Positions 14,828 through 19,615 of a stretch of 19,615 nucleotides of DNA are shown here, in pieces. The DNA is taken from assembly GCA_023437285.1 (NCBI GenBank), contig JAEZGP010000427.1, forward strand, positions 1 through 19,615, written 5' to 3'. The notes beneath the pieces are model-generated. The model was not told the DNA's origin. It was given only the letters and a program-made list of their open reading frames with translations, and searched no databases. Numbering within the stretch: the stretch's first letter is position 1; every line of letters starts with the position of its first letter. Position numbers and translations under genes: made by a program. The stretch comes from Actinomycetes bacterium. Its GTDB lineage: Bacteria; Actinomycetota; Actinomycetes; Mycobacteriales; Micromonosporaceae.

Positions 14828-15637
14828 ATGCGTTCTGTTGCGGCCGTTGGGTGGGGTGGGTGGATGCGCGGCGGTGTGTTCGGCGGCGGTGTCTTCGGTC
14901 GGTGGCGGCGACCACTCTTTGTCTCGTTGGCGGTTATCGCCACCCTGCTGCTCATCGTAGGCACGGCCGTGGTCCGGTCGCGGTGGGAGCTGCCCCTGAC
15001 GACCGAGCTCTCACGCGGGTTTGTCGACCTACCCGTGCTGCAAACGACGCCGCCGGCGAGCCCGGCCGGTCCCGTAGCGCCGACAACGTCGCCATCGACG
15101 CCGGACGCGGCCGATGATTCCGATTCGGCCGATGACTCTGATGATGACGACTCGGACAGCGACGATGATTCGGACTCTGACGACGACTCTGACGACTCTG
15201 ATGACGACGACTCGGATAGCGACGGTTCCGATTCGGACGACGACTCCGACAACGACAGTGGTGCCGACTCGCCCGAGTGGCCGGTCCCGTTCGGGGAGGG
15301 CGGCACCACGGTGTGGTGGAACCCGGGCCAGGACCAGTTCACGGCCGACAACGTGTGGCGGTTCTCGCCGTCGAGCGGGACGGGCTACCGGCGCTCCTAC
15401 CAGCCGGTCGGCATCGACGGGCCGTTGCAGCGCCAGCACGACTTCTCGTACGAGGAGATCGGCGACTTCACGATCCGGATGTCGTACTACGCGATGGGCG
15501 GCAGTGACACGCTGCGGCTACTGAGCTACAACGCCCGACTGGACCGCATCCGGGTCCGCTGGGAAGGCTACGAGCAGTACTGGTATGGCTGCGACGCCTC
15601 GAACCTGCCGGCCGTGGCCCTGGCAGCCTGCACGTGA
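14828..15637 (+). CDS. Membrane-anchored Ser-Asp repeat protein, function unknown
   Basis: 269 residues. Arginines (RWRR, 25-28) precede one hydrophobic segment at about 30-49, so the N-terminus should be inside and the rest outside. A Pro/Thr-rich stretch (72-92) leads to a run of Ser and Asp at about 95-148, followed by a folded-looking aromatic domain (about 150-269) with many Trp and Tyr and two cysteines (255, 268) that could pair. The Ser-Asp tract recalls staphylococcal Sdr/Clf stalks, but there is no LPXTG anchor and the order is reversed: anchor, stalk, then C-terminal domain. I do not recognise the C-terminal domain. ATG at 14828 is directly preceded by TAAGG, too close for a normal ribosome site; ATG at 14864 is an alternative that keeps the membrane segment. 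Function unknown. Confidence 0.75.
   Translation: MRSVAAVGWGGWMRGGVFGGGVFGRWRRPLFVSLAVIATLLLIVGTAVVRSRWELPLTTELSRGFVDLPVLQTTPPASPAGPVAPTTSPSTPDAADDSDSADDSDDDDSDSDDDSDSDDDSDDSDDDDSDSDGSDSDDDSDNDSGADSPEWPVPFGEGGTTVWWNPGQDQFTADNVWRFSPSSGTGYRRSYQPVGIDGPLQRQHDFSYEEIGDFTIRMSYYAMGGSDTLRLLSYNARLDRIRVRWEGYEQYWYGCDASNLPAVALAACT
15113..15268 (+). repeat. Ser-Asp coding low-complexity tract
   Basis: Degenerate repeats of GAY and TCN/AGC codons encode about 50 residues that are almost all Asp or Ser. Codon choice here mixes GAT with GAC and TCT with TCG, so the tract is visibly lower in GC than the genes around it. Confidence 0.85.
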
Positions 15638-15652
15638 CCCATTCATCCTAGG

Positions 15653-15666
15653 ACGCCTTAGGGCGT
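15653..15666. terminator. Small hairpin after the Ser-Asp repeat gene
   Basis: ACGCC-TTAG-GGCGT, a 5-bp stem 16 bases past the stop codon with no T tract. A weak terminator candidate only. Confidence 0.3.
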
Positions 15667-15782
15667 GTGGCGACCGTCGTCATCTCAGCATCGGAACTTG
15701 CGGGCCGCGCCGGCACCGTGCCGCATTCTGTCGACGCGTACGCCGTGGTTGTTTTCGATGGTCTGGGTTTTGTACCTCGGCG

Positions 15783-15799
15783 TACTCCCGGCGGGAGTA
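15783..15799. promoter_or_regulatory. Perfect dyad TACTCCC-GGC-GGGAGTA upstream of expansin promoter
   Basis: Seven-base arms with a three-base centre lie 51 bases upstream of the candidate -35 of the expansin gene, in an otherwise gene-free stretch (15638-15908). The position suits a regulator binding site. It is not the CebR box known from Streptomyces cellulose genes. Confidence 0.45.
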
Positions 15800-15850
15800 T
15801 GTCGTCAAGACAGATACGGTCCAACGGCCCACGGGGCGGCGGCCCATTGA

Positions 15851-15879
15851 TTGACAGGTGGCGATTCGAGGGAAAACAT
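15851..15879 (+). promoter_or_regulatory. Promoter of the expansin gene
   Basis: A perfect -35 TTGACA (15851-15856), a 17-bp spacer and AAACAT (15874-15879) as -10. Transcription would start near 15886, leaving a short leader that contains GAAGGA six bases before the ATG at 15909. This also argues against the upstream GTG at 15858 as start. Confidence 0.55.
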
Positions 15880-15908
15880 GGGTCGACCTCAATCCCGAAG
15901 GAATCGCC

Positions 15909-17438
15909 ATGGATATGCCCCTGCACGCGGGCCCGGCGGCCGGCGGCGAGACGCCACGATCGGGCAAGCGGCTCGTCGTGATCGGGGCCGCGTTCGCCAT
16001 CGCCGCCGCGGCCGTCATCGTCGCCGTCGTCGCGCCGAAGGACTCCGCGAGCGCCCTCACGTCGACGGAAACCCCGGCGCCGGTCACCGGCAACGCCACT
16101 TACTTCGACGCGCTCGGGGCGCCCTACGGCGGGTGCGGCCTGCCGCAGTCCGAACTGGACACGCAGGACTTCGTGGCCCTCAACGTGTATGACACCCCGG
16201 GCGACTACTCGTTCTACCCTCGGCCGCTGACCGGACCGAACCTCAGCAAGCTCGGCATGTGGAACAACGGGCACAACTGCGGTCGCTGGGTGAAGGTCAC
16301 CATCGGCGACTTCTGCACCGGCGTCAACGACGGCGCACCCGGGCAGGCGTTCTGCCGCAACGGGTCGTGGGTCGCCGACGAGTTCAACGGCGCCACGCTC
16401 AACATGATCGTGGCGGACAGCTGCGGCGACTCGAACGCGTGGTGCCGCGACGACCCGTACCACCTGGACTTCTCGAAACCGTCGCTGACCCGGTTCACCA
16501 AGGACGGCGTCGCGATGACCGGCCTGCCGAACAAGTTCAACAATCGCCGCATCTCCTGGCAGTTCGTGGACCCGCCGAGCTACAGCGGCGATATCACCAT
16601 CGGCTTCATGCAGGGTGCGCAGGTGTGGTGGCCGGCGATCACGGTCTCCCACCTGGCCAACGGCATCCACGGGGTGGAGTACTTCGCCAACGGCGCCTGG
16701 CAGGCCGCGCAGATGAACGGCGACATGGGCCAGTCGTTCATCATCGGCGCCACCACGTCGGGTGGGTCGCAGTTCCAGATCCGCGTCCGCGACCGCACCG
16801 ACCAGCTCATCAACGGCGGGCGGGTCTACTCGTTCGGGCTGCCGTCGTCGTGCGGGTCGCGGTGCAGCGCAGCCTACACGCGGGTCACCTACACCACGTC
16901 GGGCGGCTCGACCACCACGCCCGCCACCAGCGCGCCGGCCACCTCGGCACCCGTCACGTCGGCCCCGGTCACCTCAGCGCCGGTCACCTCGGCGCCGGTC
17001 ACGTCAGCGCCGGTCACGTCGGCCCCGGTGACAAGCCGCCCGGTGACCTCAGCCCCGGTGACCACCCGCGCGGTGACGTCTGCGCCGGTGACGACCGTGC
17101 CCGTGACGAGCGTGCCGATGACGAGCGCGCGGCCGGCCGGGGGGTGTTCGGCGGCCTACGCCATCACCGGACAGTGGACGGGCGGGTTCCAGGGCGAGGT
17201 GACCGTGACGGCCGGCAACGCCGCCCTCAGCGGCTGGACCGTGACCTGGACGTTCACCAACGGGCAGACCATCAGCCAGGTGTGGGGCGGCGCGCTCACG
17301 TCGAGCGGCTCCGCCGTGACCGTCAGGAACGTCAGTTGGAACGGCGGGCTGGCCGCCGGAGCGACCACGACATTCGGTTTCCTGGGCGCCTGGAACGGCA
17401 CCAACGCCGTACCCACAGTGACCTGCACAAGCCCGTAA
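15909..17438 (+). CDS. Secreted expansin-like protein with C-terminal family 2 cellulose-binding module
   Basis: 509 residues from ATG 15909 (GAAGGA at 15897-15902). After a polar N-terminus there is a hydrophobic segment at about 21-42 and an ASA-type cleavage region near 47-50, so it is exported. Residues about 58-195 form the expansin double-psi beta-barrel (GNATYFDA; GRWVKVTIGDFC; HLDFS near 185-189), and about 215-330 the expansin C-terminal beta-sandwich, with exposed aromatics (VWWP at 239-242). A Thr/Pro/Ser linker of PVTSA repeats (about 335-407) joins to a CBM2 (413-509) with Trp423, Trp443 and Trp477 and terminal cysteines 413 and 506 that would form the usual disulfide. Expansins loosen cellulose without hydrolysis; CBM2 adds binding to crystalline cellulose. 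It has its own promoter and a strong terminator, so it is a single-gene unit. Confidence 0.92.
   Translation: MDMPLHAGPAAGGETPRSGKRLVVIGAAFAIAAAAVIVAVVAPKDSASALTSTETPAPVTGNATYFDALGAPYGGCGLPQSELDTQDFVALNVYDTPGDYSFYPRPLTGPNLSKLGMWNNGHNCGRWVKVTIGDFCTGVNDGAPGQAFCRNGSWVADEFNGATLNMIVADSCGDSNAWCRDDPYHLDFSKPSLTRFTKDGVAMTGLPNKFNNRRISWQFVDPPSYSGDITIGFMQGAQVWWPAITVSHLANGIHGVEYFANGAWQAAQMNGDMGQSFIIGATTSGGSQFQIRVRDRTDQLINGGRVYSFGLPSSCGSRCSAAYTRVTYTTSGGSTTTPATSAPATSAPVTSAPVTSAPVTSAPVTSAPVTSAPVTSRPVTSAPVTTRAVTSAPVTTVPVTSVPMTSARPAGGCSAAYAITGQWTGGFQGEVTVTAGNAALSGWTVTWTFTNGQTISQVWGGALTSSGSAVTVRNVSWNGGLAAGATTTFGFLGAWNGTNAVPTVTCTSP
16911..17129 (+). repeat. 15-bp repeats encoding the PVTSA linker
   Basis: About 14 pentapeptide units, mostly P-V-T-S-A with variants at the ends (PATSA, PVTSR, PVTTR, PVTTV, PMTSA). 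The DNA units are nearly identical in the middle (ccggtcacctcagcg and close variants) and drift towards the ends, the pattern expected from unequal recombination. Confidence 0.9.
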
Positions 17439-17453
17439 CAGCGGCGTTCGGGG

Positions 17454-17493
17454 AACGGCCCGGTACGGCGACCGCCGTGCCGGGCCGTTTATT
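17454..17493 (+). terminator. Strong intrinsic terminator after the expansin gene
   Basis: A stem of about 16 bp: 17454-17469 pairs with 17474-17489 around the loop GACC, with one T-G wobble, followed by TTTATT. It begins 16 bases after the stop codon. Confidence 0.88.
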
Positions 17494-17544
17494 GCCGTGG
17501 GCCCGGCCGGGGCGCGTAATGGTCTGTTTCTGAGCCGAATCAGC

Positions 17545-17578
17545 CGCTCGTTCATTGACATGGTCCGTTGCGCGAGCG
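17545..17578. promoter_or_regulatory. Dyad CGCTCG / CGAGCG around the permease promoter
   Basis: CGCTCG at 17545-17550 and CGAGCG at 17573-17578 flank the -35 and fill the -35/-10 spacer; another CGCTCG occurs near 17597. A repressor bound here would block polymerase. The FadR-type regulator downstream is a natural candidate. Confidence 0.35.
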
Positions 17579-17584
17579 AATCAT
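17555..17584 (+). promoter_or_regulatory. Promoter of the permease gene
   Basis: A perfect TTGACA at 17555-17560, an 18-bp spacer and AATCAT at 17579-17584. Transcription would begin near 17591, giving a leader of about 55 bases before the ATG at 17646. Confidence 0.45.
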
Positions 17585-17645
17585 TCTTCCAACGCTCGAC
17601 AGCACTATCTCCCTTTATCCGGCTCAGCATGCCCAGGAGATATCC

Positions 17646-19169
17646 ATGAGTGCACCCGATGCTGATGTCCAACTTCTCGCCCGGCTGGGTTACAAGCAGG
17701 AACTACGGCGCAAGTTCTCCGGCTTTTCCAACTTCGCCGTCTCGTTCTCCATCATCTCCGTGCTGGCCGGCTGCCTGACGTCGTACCTCATCGCCATGGC
17801 CAACGGCGGGCCCGCCGCCATCACGCTCGGCTGGCTGCTCGTGGGCGGCTTCGTCACGCTGGTGGCGCTGTCCATGGCCGAGATCTGCTCGGTCTACCCG
17901 ACGGCCGGCGGCCTGTACTGGTGGGCGTACGCCCTCGCCAAGCGCAACAAGGCCGCGTGGGCCTGGTTCGTGGGCTGGTTCAACTTCCTCGGCCAGGTCG
18001 CCGTCACCGCCGCCATCGACTTCGGCGCGGCGCTGACCACGTCGGCGTTCCTGAGCCTGGTGTTCGGCCTCGAGGTGACCAAGCTCAGCACGTTCGTCGT
18101 GTTCCTGGTGATCATCACGCTGCACGGGCTGCTCAACACGTTCGGCGTCAACCTCGTGAAGGTGCTCTCCGACGTCAGCGCCTGGTGGCACATCGCCGGC
18201 GTCGCGGTCATCGTCGCGGTGCTGGCCATCGTCCCCGACCAGCACTACAGCCTGCGCGACGTGTTCCTGCAGACGACGAACGCGACCGGCATCTCCGGCA
18301 CGGGCGGCGCCATCTACGCGTTCCTCATCGGCCTGCTCATGGCGCAGTACACCTTCACCGGGTACGACGCGAGCGCCCACGTGTCCGAGGAGACCCACGA
18401 CGCGCAGGTCGCCGCGCCGAAGGGCATTGTCAACTCCGTCCTGGTGTCGCTCGTCGCCGGCTTCTTCCTGCTGTTCGCGGTGACCTGGGCGATCCAGGAC
18501 TACGAAGGCCAGATGGCCTCGGCGACCGGCTTCCCGCCCGCGCAGATCTTCGTCGACGCGGCCGGCTCCGGGCTGGGCAAGTTCCTCCTGTTCATCTGCG
18601 TGGTGGCCCAGTTCTTCTGCGGCATGGCGTCGGTGACCGGCAACTCCCGCATGGCGTACGCGTTCAGCCGCGACGGCGCGCTGCCCGGCTCGCGGCTGTG
18701 GAAGCAGGTCAACCCGCGCACCGGCACGCCCACCAACTCGATCTGGCTGTGCGTGGCCTGCTCGATCGTGCTCGTGCTGCCGTCGCTGTGGAACACCACG
18801 GCGTACCTCGCGGCCACCGCGATCTCCGTCATCGGCCTCTACATCGCGTACGTGCTGCCGGTGTTCCTGCGGCTGCGCAACCCGGACTTCCAGCAGGGCC
18901 CGTGGAACCTGGGCCGGTGGAGCGCGGTGGTCGGCTGGACGGCGATCGTCTGGGTGGGCTTCATCTGCGTCCTGTTCGTGCTGCCCGCCGCCTATCCGAT
19001 CACGGCGACCAACTTCAACTACACGATCGTGGCGGTGGCCGTGGTCGTCGGCGGCGCGGCGCTGTGGTGGTTCCTCGGCGCGCGCCGGGGGTTCACCGGC
19101 CCGCGCCAGAACATCGACGAGCAGGGCACGCCGTCGGAGGAGGGCGCGGAGGCCGACGCCACCGCCTGA
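17646..19169 (+). CDS. APC-superfamily amino acid/amine permease
   Basis: 507 residues from ATG 17646 with GGAG six bases upstream; the frame is open back to 17568 but that part holds the leader. It has about twelve hydrophobic segments. Family signatures include FSGFSNFAVSFSIISVLAG near the N-terminus, YPTAGGLYWWAYALAKR, and FTGYDASAHVSEETHDA, typical of the amino acid/choline transporter branch (GABA, choline, amine carriers). It imports an amino acid or polyamine-like compound by cation symport; the substrate cannot be fixed. The C-terminus is hydrophilic and acidic. The next gene is a FadR-type regulator, an arrangement common at the head of amine catabolism loci; the catabolic genes would lie beyond the right edge (inference). 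Confidence 0.93.
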   Translation: MSAPDADVQLLARLGYKQELRRKFSGFSNFAVSFSIISVLAGCLTSYLIAMANGGPAAITLGWLLVGGFVTLVALSMAEICSVYPTAGGLYWWAYALAKRNKAAWAWFVGWFNFLGQVAVTAAIDFGAALTTSAFLSLVFGLEVTKLSTFVVFLVIITLHGLLNTFGVNLVKVLSDVSAWWHIAGVAVIVAVLAIVPDQHYSLRDVFLQTTNATGISGTGGAIYAFLIGLLMAQYTFTGYDASAHVSEETHDAQVAAPKGIVNSVLVSLVAGFFLLFAVTWAIQDYEGQMASATGFPPAQIFVDAAGSGLGKFLLFICVVAQFFCGMASVTGNSRMAYAFSRDGALPGSRLWKQVNPRTGTPTNSIWLCVACSIVLVLPSLWNTTAYLAATAISVIGLYIAYVLPVFLRLRNPDFQQGPWNLGRWSAVVGWTAIVWVGFICVLFVLPAAYPITATNFNYTIVAVAVVVGGAALWWFLGARRGFTGPRQNIDEQGTPSEEGAEADATA

Positions 19170-19182
19170 CGGCCGCGGGTAG

Positions 19183-19219
19183 GTTCCTGTCGCGGCGGGT
19201 CACCCACCGCGACAGGAAC
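19183..19219. promoter_or_regulatory. 13-bp perfect inverted repeat between permease and FadR-type gene
   Basis: GTTCCTGTCGCGG (19183-19195) and CCGCGACAGGAAC (19207-19219) are perfect arms; inside, GGG-TCA-CCC can extend the stem past one C-A mismatch. It starts 14 bases after the permease stop and ends 5 bases before AGGAGG of the regulator. No T tract follows, so an operator or an mRNA hairpin affecting translation fits as well as a terminator. Confidence 0.7.
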
Positions 19220-19237
19220 AACCAAGGAGGTACGGGC

Positions 19238-19615
19238 GTGCGCCTGGCGATCTGGCGGCCGGTGCGGGCGGGCAACGCCCTGGAGATCACGGTGGCCCGG
19301 CTCGTCCAGGCCATCCGGCTCGGCGCGGTCGCCACGGGCGAGCAGTTGCCGGCCGAGCGGGTCCTGGCCAACCAGTTGCAGGTGAGCCGGGTGACCCTGC
19401 GGGAGGCGATCGCCGAGCTGCGCGACGCCGGCTACCTGGAGTCGCGGCGGGGCCGGGCCGGCGGGACGTTCGTCGTGTGGTCGGGCGACGGCGCGCCGGG
19501 CGTACGGGAGGACGCCGTCGCCGTGGCGCGCGAGATGGGCGACGCGTTGCTGGACGCGCTGGACTTCCGCCGGGTCCTGGAGGGCGGCGCGGCCGGCCTG
19601 GCCGCGACCCGTACC
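19238..19615 (+). CDS. FadR/GntR-family transcriptional regulator, N-terminal part (runs off right edge)
   Basis: 126 codons from GTG 19238 to the window end without a stop; AGGAGG seven bases before the start is the best ribosome site in the window. Residues about 12-75 are a winged helix-turn-helix of the GntR type (GEQLPAERVLANQLQVSRVTLREAIAELRDAGYLESRRGRAGGTFV in several pieces, recognition helix around SRVTLREAI). From about 105 the sequence LLDALDFRRVLEGGAAGLAA opens an FCD ligand-binding domain, placing it in the FadR subfamily. It probably controls the permease and itself, with the flanking inverted repeats as candidate sites (inference). Confidence 0.88.
   Translation, partial: MRLAIWRPVRAGNALEITVARLVQAIRLGAVATGEQLPAERVLANQLQVSRVTLREAIAELRDAGYLESRRGRAGGTFVVWSGDGAPGVREDAVAVAREMGDALLDALDFRRVLEGGAAGLAATRT

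Noticed and set aside
15783..15799. CebR operator upstream of the expansin
   Set aside because: The known CebR box has the half-sites TGGGAG then CTCCCA around GC; here the arms are CTCCC then GGGAG, the opposite order.
15858..15908. GTG at 15858 as start of the expansin
   Set aside because: It lies between the predicted -35 and -10 elements and has no ribosome site, whereas ATG 15909 has GAAGGA at good spacing.
16911..17129. CRISPR-like array
   Set aside because: The repeats have no spacers, are in frame and encode the linker peptide. The same holds for the 15-bp repeats at 47-121.

Overview
The window is about 19.6 kb of uniformly GC-rich DNA. Third codon positions are strongly G/C, GTG and TTG starts are common, and several families here are typical of actinomycetes (STAS/anti-sigma ATPase pair, GlxA-like AraC regulator, expansin joined to a family 2 cellulose-binding module). 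The source is an actinomycete, plausibly a soil or plant-litter member of the Micromonosporaceae; the family level is inference. I see no tRNA, rRNA, CRISPR, insertion sequence or phage gene. The region reads as ordinary chromosome with several small accessory modules.

Layout. (1) 1-223, minus: truncated secreted protein with a pentapeptide repeat. (2) 526-1747, plus: an anti-sigma-type ATPase carrying a degenerate STAS domain, then a stand-alone STAS anti-anti-sigma factor. (3) 1872-3245, plus: a soluble SPFH/flotillin-like protein. (4) 3234-6316, minus: a translationally coupled pair. The upstream gene is a response regulator fused to a thioredoxin-reductase-like flavoprotein that has lost its redox cysteines; the downstream gene is a histidine kinase with an N-terminal cyclic-nucleotide-binding fold. 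(5) 6500-7942, plus: a zinc alcohol/polyol dehydrogenase and a small membrane protein. (6) 8015-9010, minus: homocysteine S-methyltransferase, divergent from (7) 9119-12239, plus: a YdeP-type molybdopterin oxidoreductase overlapping fdhD, its likely sulfur-insertion partner. (8) 12282-13184, plus: a PfkB-family sugar kinase, overlapping tail to tail with (9) 13147-14172, minus: a GlxA-like AraC regulator, itself divergent from a rhodanese (14244-14765). (10) 14828-15637, plus: a membrane-anchored Ser-Asp repeat protein of unknown function. (11) 15909-17438, plus: a secreted expansin-CBM2 protein with a Thr/Pro repeat linker and its own promoter and terminator. (12) 17646-19169: an APC-family amino acid/amine permease, followed by a FadR-type regulator cut by the right edge.

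How the parts work together. The clearest functional units are the kinase plus regulator-flavoprotein pair (signal transduction ending in a flavoprotein instead of a DNA-binding domain), the oxidoreductase/fdhD pair (enzyme plus cofactor sulfuration), the AraC regulator/rhodanese divergent pair, the anti-sigma/anti-anti-sigma pair, and the permease/FadR pair, which looks like the start of an amine or amino acid catabolic locus continuing past the window. The least described objects are the Cys-less regulator-flavoprotein, the Ser-Asp repeat protein and the truncated pentapeptide-repeat protein.
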